Source: CAZXNF01 sp050741255 (GTDB lineage: Bacteria > Pseudomonadota > Gammaproteobacteria > Burkholderiales > SG8-41). From it: 64,000 nt of DNA. Positions within the stretch are counted from its first letter, which is position 1; each line of letters starts with the position of its first letter. The position numbers and the translations under genes were made by a program. Location: positions 8,317 through 72,316 of the forward strand of contig JBOIEQ010000003.1 in the NCBI GenBank assembly GCA_050741255.1. The letters are read 5' to 3'. Of this stretch, positions 19,399 through 27,626 are shown piece by piece. Below the pieces are notes generated by a model, which made no database searches, was not told the DNA's origin, and worked only from the letters and a program-made list of their open reading frames with translations.

Positions 19399-20255
19399 TA
19401 CGCGTACTCTGCTTCGGCCGTCAGCGCCAGCGCGCCGGTGTCGTCCAGCGCCCACAGGCGGCCAGCCTTGCCGCCGGCCGCCGGTTCGCCCTGAATCGCA
19501 ATCGGCCGGCCGACGAACAGCGGCCGCACGTTGCGCGAGGCGATGTGGCGGATGACCGCACCGTTGGCGCGCGCGAGTTCGAACACCAGCAGCGTCGTCA
19601 GGCCCCCGTTCATGACCAGCGTCGGATAGCCCTCGACCTGCGTGACGTACGGCAAGTCGTAGTGGATGCGATGCCCGTTGAAGGTCAGCGCCGAGTAGCG
19701 GAACAGCATCACCGGGTCCGGGGTGACGGTGTTTTTCCAGACCGCCGTGCCGGGCGCGGGCTGCGGGGCGGGAGGCGCCGCACCTTTCTCCGGTTCGTCG
19801 CGGTAGACGATGTCCTGTTCCTCCGTGATGGCGAGACCGCGCGCGCTGGAAATCTCCGCCACCACCGTCACGAACACCATCTGCCCGGTGCGGCCTTGCT
19901 TGGGCGTGACGCTCTTGATCGTCGAGCGCTTGGTGACTTCGTCACCCACGCGCAGGTCGGCGTGGAAGGTGATGCGCTTGCCGGCGAACATGCGGCGCGG
20001 CAGCGGTACCGGCGGCAGGAAGTCGCCGCGCGCCGGGTGCCCGTCCGGGCCGATCTGCGACTGGCGCACCACGCGCGGAAACAGCATCGAGTGCCAGCCG
20101 ATCGGCAGCACGTCGCCGAGCTTGGGATGCGGGTCGTCGCGGTCGAGCGTCGCGCTCAGCCGATGCACGGCGGGCACGGTGACGAAATCGGTGTCGGATT
20201 CCTCGCGGCCGATCCATTGCTTCAGGTCGTCCAGCGTCTTCACGGGGGTGTTCAC
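19398..20255 (-). CDS. MaoC/HTD2-type acyl-CoA hydratase
   Basis: A 285-residue double-hotdog hydratase of the FAS1-like/HTD2 class, whose characterised relatives are mesaconyl-C4-CoA hydratase and itaconyl-CoA hydratase. The N-terminal half includes GWHSMLFPRV and MFAGKRITFH; the C-terminal half carries the active-site segment LTFNGHRIHYD followed by EGYPTLVMNG, in the place of the classic D-x-N-P-x-H motif. It starts at GTG with AGGAGA eight bases upstream. First gene of the hydratase-CoA transferase-Bug operon. The exact substrate is inferred from context, not shown. Confidence 0.83.
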   Translation of the reverse strand: MNTPVKTLDDLKQWIGREESDTDFVTVPAVHRLSATLDRDDPHPKLGDVLPIGWHSMLFPRVVRQSQIGPDGHPARGDFLPPVPLPRRMFAGKRITFHADLRVGDEVTKRSTIKSVTPKQGRTGQMVFVTVVAEISSARGLAITEEQDIVYRDEPEKGAAPPAPQPAPGTAVWKNTVTPDPVMLFRYSALTFNGHRIHYDLPYVTQVEGYPTLVMNGGLTTLLVFELARANGAVIRHIASRNVRPLFVGRPIAIQGEPAAGGKAGRLWALDDTGALALTAEAEYA

Positions 20256-20359
20256 GTTCTGCTCTCCTGATCATGGCGGCCTGTACGAGGCGCTGCGTTC
20301 ACGGGTGACCGCCGACAATAGCCGAACCCGCCGGGAACTACAAAGCCCGGTCTACCTCA

Positions 20360-20839
20360 TCATTTCAGCGACTGCCCCCGCACACTCTTGATGCCGGCGC
20401 GCTTGATCACGCAGATCGCGTAGGAAGAAAAGCCCGGTATGTCGGGCGTGGCGACGATCTGCGGATTCAGGTCGCCTTTGTCGTCGAGGGTAAACCCCAT
20501 GAACCTCGTGAGGCTCGATCGCGCGACGTGCGTCAACACGAGTTCACGGCTGAAGTCTATGTCGGGCAGCGGGGCCTTGATCTGCCAGGCGCGCCACAGT
20601 TGTTCCAGCGTGCCCCGGTCGGTGATGACCGCGGGCGCCGAGTCCGGCGGGGCCGGCACCCGGCCGTTCCATTGTTGAAGCAGGGTCACCGACTGCGGCT
20701 TGGCGGCGGCGGTGTCCGCCGCCGCGGCGGGCGCGCAGCAGAGCGTGAACACCGCGAGCGCATGGATCAGACCCGTTGCGCTGGCCGCGGCACGTGTTCT
20801 CCAATCCCCAATCCCGAATTTCCAATCCCGTTTCATCAT
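20360..20839 (-). CDS. Small exported protein of unknown function
   Basis: A 159-residue product with a hydrophobic stretch (GLIHALAVFTLCCAPAAAAD, about residues 23-42) that looks like a signal peptide but lies unusually far from the first Met. The 5' codons (KFGIGDW and neighbours) are made of CCAATCCC-type repeats (20801-20830), so this end may be a repeat that joined the frame. The mature part has an RGTLEQLWRAWQ helix and a C-terminal SYAICVIKRAG strand; no family recognised. It follows the Bug 2 gene after four bases. Confidence 0.6.
   Translation of the reverse strand: MMKRDWKFGIGDWRTRAAASATGLIHALAVFTLCCAPAAAADTAAAKPQSVTLLQQWNGRVPAPPDSAPAVITDRGTLEQLWRAWQIKAPLPDIDFSRELVLTHVARSSLTRFMGFTLDDKGDLNPQIVATPDIPGFSSYAICVIKRAGIKSVRGQSLK
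20801..20830. repeat. CCAATCCC direct repeats
   Basis: Three close copies of CCAATCCC-like units, separated by AATCCCGAATTT-like sequence, lie between two minus-strand genes and overlap the 5' codons of the downstream one. Similar GATTGGGA-type intergenic repeats are known from several proteobacterial genomes; that comparison is from memory. Confidence 0.5.
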
Positions 20840-20843
20840 GGCT

Positions 20844-21812
20844 TCATTCGGCCTTCGCGCCGGAATCCTTCACCGCCTGGCCCCACTTGGCGATCTCCGA
20901 CTTGATATAGGCCGCGAACTCGGCGCGCGTGCCGGGCACCGGCGTGAACGCGAGCGCGGCGAGCCGTTCCTTCACGTCCGCCTGGTTCAGGATGCGCACC
21001 ATCTCTGCGTTCAGCTTGTCGAGGATGGCGGGTGGCGTGCCGGCGGGGGCGGCGATGCCGATCCAGCCGACCGCCTCGAATTTGGGATAACCGGACTCCG
21101 CGATCGTCGGCAGGTCGGGCAGGTACGGCGAACGCGCGAGGGTCGCGATGCCGAGGCCCCGCAGGCGGCCGGAGAGGATGTGCGGGCGTACCGCCGGGAT
21201 GGCGTCGAACATGGCGGGAATCTGGCCGCCGATCACCGCCGTGTTGGCCTCGGCGCTGCCCTTGAACGGCACGTGATTCAACTTGATGCCGGCCGCCGAA
21301 GCGAACATTTCCGTCGACAAGTGGCTGGTGGAACCGGCGCCGAGCGAGGCGTAGCTGATCTGGCCGGGCTTCTCTTTCGCCGCCGCGACGAACTCCTTGA
21401 CGGTCTTGTACGGCGTGGCGGGACTGACCACCAGCACCTGCGGCGTAAGACCCAAATTGGAAATCGGTGCGAAATCCCTGACGGCGTCGTACGGCAGCTT
21501 CGCGTACAGCGTCGGATTGATGCCGAAGGCGCTGGAGACCGCCATGACCAGCGTGTAGCCGTCCGGCGTCGCGTTCCTGGCGACTTCGGTACCGACCACG
21601 CCGCCGGCGCCGGGACGGTTGTCGATGATCACCTGCTGCTTCCACTGCTCGCCCATCTTCTGGCCGACCAGCCGCGCCATGATGTCGGTGGAGGACCCGG
21701 GCGTGAACTGCACGATGATGCGGATGGGCTTGGTGGGATAGTCCTGCGCCAGCGCGGGCAGTGCGGGTAGCGCGAGGGACGCTGTTGCGAGCGCCTTCAA
21801 CAGGGTGGACAT
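20844..21812 (-). CDS. Bug/TctC-type solute receptor (Bug 2)
   Basis: A 322-residue periplasmic receptor with signal peptide (MSTLLKALATASLALP to ALAQ) and family motifs YPTKPIRIIV, TPGSSTDIMARL, VIIDNRPGAGGVVG, HVPFKGSAEA and LNAEMVRIL. AGGAGG six bases before ATG 21812 fixes the start over a 26-codon upstream extension. The gene follows the intradiol dioxygenase gene (gap 37), suggesting the ligand is an aromatic acid or a ring-cleavage product. Transport partners are missing from the window. Confidence 0.92.
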   Translation of the reverse strand: MSTLLKALATASLALPALPALAQDYPTKPIRIIVQFTPGSSTDIMARLVGQKMGEQWKQQVIIDNRPGAGGVVGTEVARNATPDGYTLVMAVSSAFGINPTLYAKLPYDAVRDFAPISNLGLTPQVLVVSPATPYKTVKEFVAAAKEKPGQISYASLGAGSTSHLSTEMFASAAGIKLNHVPFKGSAEANTAVIGGQIPAMFDAIPAVRPHILSGRLRGLGIATLARSPYLPDLPTIAESGYPKFEAVGWIGIAAPAGTPPAILDKLNAEMVRILNQADVKERLAALAFTPVPGTRAEFAAYIKSEIAKWGQAVKDSGAKAE

Positions 21813-21849
21813 GGCAACCTCCTGGGGGAAACCGCTGCGCTGCGCGCCG

Positions 21850-22701
21850 TTACAGGGCGGGCAGCCTGAAATCGAACTCGACCCGCTCATGGGGTTTTTG
21901 CAGCCGGTAACGCGCCGCGTCGGCGGCGTCGCCCGGCCGCGGCTGCAGCACGAGTTTCGCGCGCACGCCGAACACGGCGTCCGCGTCGAGATAGGGATCG
22001 CCGGCGAAGAACAGTTCGGTCACCAGCGTCTGGTGGGCCGGGGCCGACACCTTGAAGTGGAAATGCGCGGGCCGCCAGGCGTGCCGCCCGCCCACGCGCA
22101 GCAGGTCACCGACCGGGCCGTCGTACGGCACCTTGTAAGGCGAAGGCTTGATCGTGGTGAAGGCGTAACGGCCGTCGGCGCCGGTCTGCATGCGGCAGTA
22201 CAGGTTGTACTTCGCCTGCGCTGCGTCCTGCTGCCAGTACTTGCCGTTGTCCGCCGCCTGCCAGAACTCGAGCAGTGCGCCGGCCACGGGTTTGCCGGCG
22301 CTGTCCAGGACGTGACCGCGCATCAAGAGCGGCGTGCCCGGGTTTTTCCCGATGAGGTCGCCGTCCACCGGCACCATCGGCGCGCCTTCCGCATAGAACG
22401 GCCCGAGCACGCTGCGCTCGGTCGCGCCGCTGCGGTCGCGCAGCAGGTCCACCAGCGAGGACAGGCCCAGCACGTCGGAGGTCAGCACGAACTCGCTGCG
22501 GTCGTTCGTGGAGATCTCCGCCGCCCGGTGCAGGAAGTCGATCGCGCGCCGCCATTCCTCCGGCGTGAGGTCCACTTCGCGCGCGAAGGCGTGCAGGTGC
22601 GTGACCAGCGCCGCGATCACCTGTTTCAGACGCGGATCGCCGCCCTTGTCGAAGGAACGGATGACCGCTTCAGTGATGCGGTCGCGGTCGATGTCATGCA
22701 T
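21850..22701 (-). CDS. Intradiol ring-cleavage dioxygenase (catechol/hydroxyquinol 1,2-dioxygenase type)
   Basis: A non-heme Fe(III) dioxygenase opening catechol-type rings between the two hydroxyls. The 283-residue protein has the N-terminal helical dimerisation domain of catechol and hydroxyquinol 1,2-dioxygenases (residues about 5-95) and a beta-sandwich domain with all four expected iron ligands: Y155 (DNGKY), Y189 (SPYKVPYDGP), and H213 and H215 (RPAHFHF). The domain layout favours catechol or hydroxyquinol over protocatechuate as substrate. It lies 16 bases downstream of Bug 3 and upstream of Bug 2, within one minus-strand unit. Confidence 0.9.
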   Translation of the reverse strand: MHDIDRDRITEAVIRSFDKGGDPRLKQVIAALVTHLHAFAREVDLTPEEWRRAIDFLHRAAEISTNDRSEFVLTSDVLGLSSLVDLLRDRSGATERSVLGPFYAEGAPMVPVDGDLIGKNPGTPLLMRGHVLDSAGKPVAGALLEFWQAADNGKYWQQDAAQAKYNLYCRMQTGADGRYAFTTIKPSPYKVPYDGPVGDLLRVGGRHAWRPAHFHFKVSAPAHQTLVTELFFAGDPYLDADAVFGVRAKLVLQPRPGDAADAARYRLQKPHERVEFDFRLPAL

Positions 22702-22717
22702 GGGGGGCTGAGACCGG

Positions 22718-23686
22718 TCAGTCGGCCTTGGCGCCGGAGACCTTTACGACCTGCGCGTACTGGGCGACTTCCGCCTTGAGCGTCTTGGCGAATTCCGCCG
22801 CGGTATTGGGCGTCACGTCGAACGAGAGGCCCGCGAGCCGCTCCTTCACGTCCGGTGCCTGCAGCGCGCGCTGGATCTCGGCATTGAGCTTGTTGACGAT
22901 GGGCATCGGCGTGCCGGCCGGCGCGAAGAACGCGAACCAGGTGTAGTCCGCGAAGCCGGGAAAGCCCTGCTCCGCGACCGTGGGAATCTCCGGCAGCGCG
23001 GGTGAACGCTTCGCGCTGGTGACGGCGAGCCCGCGGATGCGGTTGCCCCTGATCAGCGGTACCGCCGGCGGCATCGACGTGCTGCCGATCGGCACCTGGC
23101 CGCCGACCACTGCGGTGACGGCTGTTGCCGGGCTGTACGGCACGTGCTGGATGTCGATCTTGGCGAGGGTTTTGAGCAGTTCCATCGCGAGGTGGGTCGT
23201 CGTGCCGGTGCCGGAGGACGCGTAGCTCATCGGCTTGGTTTTCGCGAGCGCGATCAGCTCGGCCAGCGTGTTCGCCGGCACGGAAGGATGCACGAAGAAG
23301 ATGTTGGGCGTGGAGGCGGCCTGGATCACCGGCGTGAAGTCCTTGATCGCGTAGCCGGGGTTGGCGTACAGGCTGACGTTGACCGCGAAGGCGACGCTGG
23401 TGCCGAGCAGGGTGTAGCCGTCGTTGTTCGCGCGCGCGGCGACCTGTGCGCCCACGTTGCCGCCGGCGCCGCCGCGGTTCTCGATGATCACGTTCTGCCC
23501 CCAGGCCTCCGTCAGCTTGGGCGCGATGAGCCGCGCGATGATGTCGGTCGAGGCGCCGGGCGGGAAGGCGACCAGGATGCGGATCGGCTTGGTCGGGTAA
23601 GCGGCGGGGGCGCCCTGCGCGAGGGCGGGAGCGGCCGCAAGCGTTGCGGCGAGCGCGCAGACCTGCGCGGGGAAGCGGCGATGCAT
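22718..23686 (-). CDS. Bug/TctC-type solute receptor (Bug 3)
   Basis: A 322-residue periplasmic receptor with signal peptide (MHRRFPAQVCALAAT to ALAQ) and motifs YPTKPIRILV, FPPGASTDIIARL, VIIENRGGAGGNVG, HVPYSPATAV and LNAEIQRAL. GGAGGA eight bases before ATG 23686 supports this start rather than the GTG five codons earlier. The loop usually reading PYKG has PYSP here, a possible ligand-specificity change. Upstream neighbour of the dioxygenase. Confidence 0.92.
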   Translation of the reverse strand: MHRRFPAQVCALAATLAAAPALAQGAPAAYPTKPIRILVAFPPGASTDIIARLIAPKLTEAWGQNVIIENRGGAGGNVGAQVAARANNDGYTLLGTSVAFAVNVSLYANPGYAIKDFTPVIQAASTPNIFFVHPSVPANTLAELIALAKTKPMSYASSGTGTTTHLAMELLKTLAKIDIQHVPYSPATAVTAVVGGQVPIGSTSMPPAVPLIRGNRIRGLAVTSAKRSPALPEIPTVAEQGFPGFADYTWFAFFAPAGTPMPIVNKLNAEIQRALQAPDVKERLAGLSFDVTPNTAAEFAKTLKAEVAQYAQVVKVSGAKAD

Positions 23687-23811
23687 GGTGTTTTCCTCCA
23701 CAAGGGGTTCGCACGATCCGCCGGCCGGTCTGTTGCCGGGTCCGCGACGGCAGCGAGGGCCGCGTAGTTTACCCGCGTTTCGCGGGCGCTCCGCCCGTGC
23801 TGCGTGCGCCG

Positions 23812-24627
23812 TCAGGTGAAGTAGAGCTTGAAGGCGGTTTCCCCGCCGATGATGCGCCGCTGGTTGGCATCGGGCACCCAGTCCCGGAAGCTCGCGACGG
23901 CGTGTTCATAGCGCATCGAATCCTCGAACGCCGCGAACGGCCAGTCGCTGCCCCACAGCAGCCGTTCGGGTCCGGCGTGGGCGAGCAGGGCCTGCGCGCA
24001 GTCTCGCGCGACTTGCGTCGACTCCAGTCGGTAGCCGGCGGACAGCTTGACCCAGGTGCGGCCGTTGTCCACCGCGCGGAGCACCGCCTGGAAGCCTTCG
24101 CACGCAACGCCCTTGCCGCGCTGCGGGTGGCCGAAATGGTCGATGATCAGCTTGACGCCGGCCGCCTGCAGCGTCGCGATGGGCGCGGCCAGCAGCGGGG
24201 CTTCCTGGTTGATGTGCACGTGCCAGTCGAGATCGCGCACGCGGCGGAAAAACTTCCGGTATTCGGGTGTCGTGATGTCGGGCAGGTCCTTCACCTTGCG
24301 CCACTGCAGGCGCACGCCCACCACGCCGTCGTCCTTCATCATGCGCATCACGTACGGATCGATCGTGGGCTTGACGATCACCGTCGTACGCAGGCGCTTG
24401 TGCTTGCGCGTCGCCTCGATCGAATACTCGTTGTAATCGTCGAACAGGCTCGCCGCCGCGAGCACGGCGTACCGGATGCCGTGCCGGTCGAGCGTCGCGA
24501 GGTATTGATCGATGGTGGCGTCGGCGGGCGGCTTGTGCCACGCCGTCGGGGCCAGCGGCATGTCGGTCGTGTAGACATGCGCGTGGCTGTCGACCAGGGG
24601 CGCATCGGGAGTGTTGGATTGAATCAT
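23812..24627 (-). CDS. Amidohydrolase-2 family metal-dependent hydrolase
   Basis: A TIM-barrel hydrolase of 271 residues related to 2-pyrone-4,6-dicarboxylate lactonase and similar enzymes of aromatic degradation. The metal-binding HxH is in LVDSHAHVY (residues 11-19). Later family landmarks are DWHVHINQEAP, LIIDHFGHPQ, WVKLSAGYR and LLWGSDWPF, the last holding the catalytic Asp. It lies 125 bases upstream of Bug 3 on the same strand, ahead of the ring-cleavage dioxygenase, which fits a role in lactone or dicarboxylate hydrolysis. Exact substrate unknown. Confidence 0.86.
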   Translation of the reverse strand: MIQSNTPDAPLVDSHAHVYTTDMPLAPTAWHKPPADATIDQYLATLDRHGIRYAVLAAASLFDDYNEYSIEATRKHKRLRTTVIVKPTIDPYVMRMMKDDGVVGVRLQWRKVKDLPDITTPEYRKFFRRVRDLDWHVHINQEAPLLAAPIATLQAAGVKLIIDHFGHPQRGKGVACEGFQAVLRAVDNGRTWVKLSAGYRLESTQVARDCAQALLAHAGPERLLWGSDWPFAAFEDSMRYEHAVASFRDWVPDANQRRIIGGETAFKLYFT

Positions 24628-24751
24628 CGGGTCGGCGTCGATCGGAGTCGGGCAGCTAGCTTAAGGCCGCCGCAGGCAGGCGTGCAACGGGCATTGACCC
24701 GGTAAAAGGCACTGCGTATAAGATCGCTGCCTTTCAAGAGCAGGATCGGTG

Positions 24752-25690
24752 ATGACTTCATCCAGTAACGACGCTGCGGAACCGCTGCGCATCTACGGCA
24801 ACCTCTCGTTGCTGGAAATGGCGCCGGTATTGATGGCCGCCGCGCAGGTTTATCCCGGCAAGACGCTGGTGGAGCACGGCAGCGCGATGGCGCTGTGGGG
24901 CAAGAGCAGCGACCTCGCGAGCCTGACGTCGGCCGGACAGGCGGATCTGGCGGGAAACTCCCAGACGCAGGCCCTGCGCGCCGCCGTCGGCAATCCGGAC
25001 ATGCGCTTCATCCTCACCCTCGCCGAGTGTCCTTATCGCATCGTCGCACGCCGCTCGGCGGGCATCGCCCGGCTGGCGGACCTGCGCGGCAAGCGGATCG
25101 CCACGCAACTCGAGTCCTCCGGCGCGTATTTCATGGAGCAGATGCTGCGCACCGCCGGTCTTTCCGCGGAGGAGGTGGTCAGCGTGCCCTTCATGGCCCA
25201 TACGGATACGCCGCTGAGCCTGGTGCCGGAGGCGCTGCGCGCCGGCCAGATCGACGCCGCGGCGTTGTGGGAGCCGCAGCCGCAGCGCGCGATGGTCGCT
25301 CTGGGCAGCGACGGGATCGAGTTTTCCGATCCGGCGGTCTATACCGAGAAATTCAACCTATGCACTACGCAGGCCAAACTGGAGAACCCCGTGCTGCGGC
25401 CGAAGATCGTCGCGTTCGTGCGGGCGTTGATCGAGGCCGCGGCGCGTTTGAAAAAAGACCCGGAGGCGGGCTGGCAACTCGTTGCGCAGGCGGCGAAGCT
25501 GGACCTCGAAACGGTACGAGGTGCGTGGCCCCGCTTCAAATACCCGGGCGCGCTCGCGCCCGATCTGCTTGATGTCTTCGAACGGGAGGACGTCTGGATC
25601 GCGAGGACCCAGGGCCGCGCGCCGCGCACGCGCGTCGAGCTGTCCCGGCTGATCGACGACAGCGTGGTACGGGAAGCGCGGGCGGGCTGA
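24752..25690 (+). CDS. NMT1/SsuA-like substrate-binding protein without signal peptide
   Basis: A 312-residue protein with the periplasmic-binding-protein fold of the nitrate/sulfonate/taurine (NMT1/THI5) type: SAMALWGKSSDLASLTSAGQ, the hinge ADLRGKRIAT, and the C-terminal RAGQIDAAALWEPQ. The N-terminus (MTSSSNDAAEPLRIYGN) runs straight into the first beta strand, so no export signal is present and no upstream start supplies one. No ABC permease or ATPase gene is nearby. It may act in the cytoplasm as a ligand sensor or enzyme, or the signal may have been lost. The only plus-strand gene in this part. Confidence 0.8.
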   Translation: MTSSSNDAAEPLRIYGNLSLLEMAPVLMAAAQVYPGKTLVEHGSAMALWGKSSDLASLTSAGQADLAGNSQTQALRAAVGNPDMRFILTLAECPYRIVARRSAGIARLADLRGKRIATQLESSGAYFMEQMLRTAGLSAEEVVSVPFMAHTDTPLSLVPEALRAGQIDAAALWEPQPQRAMVALGSDGIEFSDPAVYTEKFNLCTTQAKLENPVLRPKIVAFVRALIEAAARLKKDPEAGWQLVAQAAKLDLETVRGAWPRFKYPGALAPDLLDVFEREDVWIARTQGRAPRTRVELSRLIDDSVVREARAG

Positions 25691-25702
25691 CGCTTTACCC
25701 CA

Positions 25703-26680
25703 CTACTCCGGTTTCAGATTCAGCGCGCGCACCAGCTTGCCCCAGCGCTGTGTCTCGGCGTCGAGCAGCTTGCCGAATTCCTCCGGCGTGCTGAGCACGA
25801 TGTCCACCGCCATGCCGCGCATGGTTTCGACGATGCTCGGTTGCTGCATCACCTTGTGGATCTCGGCGTTGAGGGTATCGATGATCGGTTGCGGCGTGCG
25901 CGCGGGCACCAGGACGCCGAGCACCGCGTCCGCGCGGAAGCCCGGCACGCCTGACTCGGCGATTGTCGGCAGTTGCGGGGAGGAGGCGGATCGCTTTGCG
26001 CTCGCGGTGGCGAGTGCGCGCAGCCGCCCGCTCTCGATGTGCGGCTTGACGGTCAGGGCGTTGCCGAAGACCAGCGCCACTTCCCCGGACAGCGCCGCCA
26101 CCAGCGCCGGGCCCGCGCCCTTGAAGGGAATCTCGCGCAGTTTCACGCCCGCCATCTGGTTGAACAGTTCGGTTGCCAGTTGCGCGGAGCTGCCGTTGCC
26201 GCCGGAGGCGTAGTTGATCTGGTCCGGGCGCGCTTTCGCCAGCGCGATGAGTTCCTTGATGTTGCGCGCCGGCAGGGACGGATGGGCGACCAGCACGTAC
26301 GGCGAAGAGGCGACCATGGACACCGGCGCGAAATCGCGCTGCGTGTCGTACGGCAGCTTGGCATACAGGCTCGGATTCACCGAATGCGGGCTGGAGACGA
26401 AGATCAGCGTGTAGCCGTCGGGCGCGGCGCGCGCGACGATTTCCGTGCCGATGATGCCGTTGGCGCCCCCGCGGTTGTCCACGATGACCTGCCGTTTCAG
26501 CGACTCCGTCATGCCCGCGGCGAGGTGGCGCGCGATGATGTCCGTGCCGCCGGCCGGCGGAAAGGGGACCACCATGCGTACGGTTTTCGCCGGATACGGT
26601 TGGGCATGCACCGCGCCCGCACCGGCGATGACCGCGATCGCCGCGATGCCCGCGGGGCCAAGGTTCCACTTCTCCATCAT
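25703..26680 (-). CDS. Bug/TctC-type solute receptor (Bug 4)
   Basis: A 325-residue receptor with signal peptide (GIAAIAVIAGAGAVHAQ) and family motifs YPAKTVRMVVPF, GTDIIARHLAAG, VIVDNRGGANGIIG, EIPFKGAGPA and LNAEIHKVM. ATG doublet 26680/26677 behind GGAGGA; the second fits better by spacing. It follows the CitE-type lyase gene after 34 bases in the operon Bug 5-CaiB 2-CitE-Bug 4. Confidence 0.92.
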   Translation of the reverse strand: MMEKWNLGPAGIAAIAVIAGAGAVHAQPYPAKTVRMVVPFPPAGGTDIIARHLAAGMTESLKRQVIVDNRGGANGIIGTEIVARAAPDGYTLIFVSSPHSVNPSLYAKLPYDTQRDFAPVSMVASSPYVLVAHPSLPARNIKELIALAKARPDQINYASGGNGSSAQLATELFNQMAGVKLREIPFKGAGPALVAALSGEVALVFGNALTVKPHIESGRLRALATASAKRSASSPQLPTIAESGVPGFRADAVLGVLVPARTPQPIIDTLNAEIHKVMQQPSIVETMRGMAVDIVLSTPEEFGKLLDAETQRWGKLVRALNLKPE

Positions 26681-26714
26681 TCCTCCAGATTCTGTTGGGC
26701 GGCGTGGATGCCCG

Positions 26715-27626
26715 TCAGCCCTTCGCCGCCAGCGTCTTCGCTTCCCGCGCCTTGATGGCGTCGTAGCGCGCGATCAGCTTCTGCGCGCGCACGATGATCG
26801 GGATGTCGATCATCTTGCCGTCGAGCGACCACGAGCCGCGGCCGGCGGCAGCGGCTTCCTTGTCGAGCTTGATCACCTTGCGCGCGTATTCGACTTCCTC
26901 GGCGGTCGGCGTGTATTCCTCGTTGACGATCGTGACCTGGCCGGGATGGATGCAGCCCGCGCCCATGAAGCCGAAGTCGCGCGAGCGGCGCACCATGGCC
27001 CGGAACTTGTCCCAGTCGCCGAAACCCGCGACGCTGTCGATGAAGCCGAACGGCATGATGCCTGCCGCGTTGGCGGCGATGATCATGTGCTGCTTCGGAT
27101 AGAACAAGGCGTCGCCGGTCGGCTGCATGTTGCAGTTGAGCGCGAAGTCCTCGCCGCCGATGTTGCAGCCCACGATGCGATCGCAGGATTGCGTGATCTC
27201 CTGGATGCGGAAGAATGCATCGGGCGTTTCGATCATCGTGATGAATTTCGTGTGGCCGACCGTCATGCCGCGCTTTTCCTCCAGCTCGGTCACCAGTTCG
27301 TCCAGCAGGCGCACATGCGAGGCGCTGTCGGCTTTAGTGACAGCGATGCCGTTGACGTCCGGGCAGACTGAATGTTCGAGGTCGCGCACGGTCATGGACA
27401 GCGGCCGGTTGATGCGCACCACCACGTCCGCGCCTGCCTGCCGCACTCGGGCGGCGGCTTTTTCGACCAGCGTGCGCGCCTTGTCCTTTTCGGCGGGCGG
27501 CACCGCATCCTCGAGGTCGAGCTGGATGACATCGGCGCCGCGCGTGTGCGCCTTGTCCACGTACTTGTCGACGTTGACGGGCACGTACATGAGCGAGCGC
27601 CAGACCGGCAGTTGCTTGGGTTTCAT
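26715..27626 (-). CDS. HpcH/HpaI-CitE family acyl-CoA lyase
   Basis: A 303-residue TIM-barrel lyase of the citrate lyase beta/malyl-CoA lyase class, which splits CoA esters such as malyl-, methylmalyl- or citramalyl-CoA with Mg2+. Seen are RSLMYVPVN, the LDLEDAVPP motif, the Arg of VVRINRP, the metal-binding Glu in TMIETPDA and Asp in IGGEDFAL, and the C-terminal GAGCIHPGQV. The ATG at 27626 overlaps the stop of CaiB 2 (ATGA), so CoA-transferase and lyase are made together, which favours a pathway in which the transferase activates the acid that the lyase cleaves. Confidence 0.88.
   Translation of the reverse strand: MKPKQLPVWRSLMYVPVNVDKYVDKAHTRGADVIQLDLEDAVPPAEKDKARTLVEKAAARVRQAGADVVVRINRPLSMTVRDLEHSVCPDVNGIAVTKADSASHVRLLDELVTELEEKRGMTVGHTKFITMIETPDAFFRIQEITQSCDRIVGCNIGGEDFALNCNMQPTGDALFYPKQHMIIAANAAGIMPFGFIDSVAGFGDWDKFRAMVRRSRDFGFMGAGCIHPGQVTIVNEEYTPTAEEVEYARKVIKLDKEAAAAGRGSWSLDGKMIDIPIIVRAQKLIARYDAIKAREAKTLAAKG

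Noticed and set aside
17260..19494. 744-codon plus-strand open frame across Bug 1 and CaiB 1
   Set aside because: It spans two clearly real minus-strand genes and reads as arginine-, histidine- and aspartate-rich shadow sequence.
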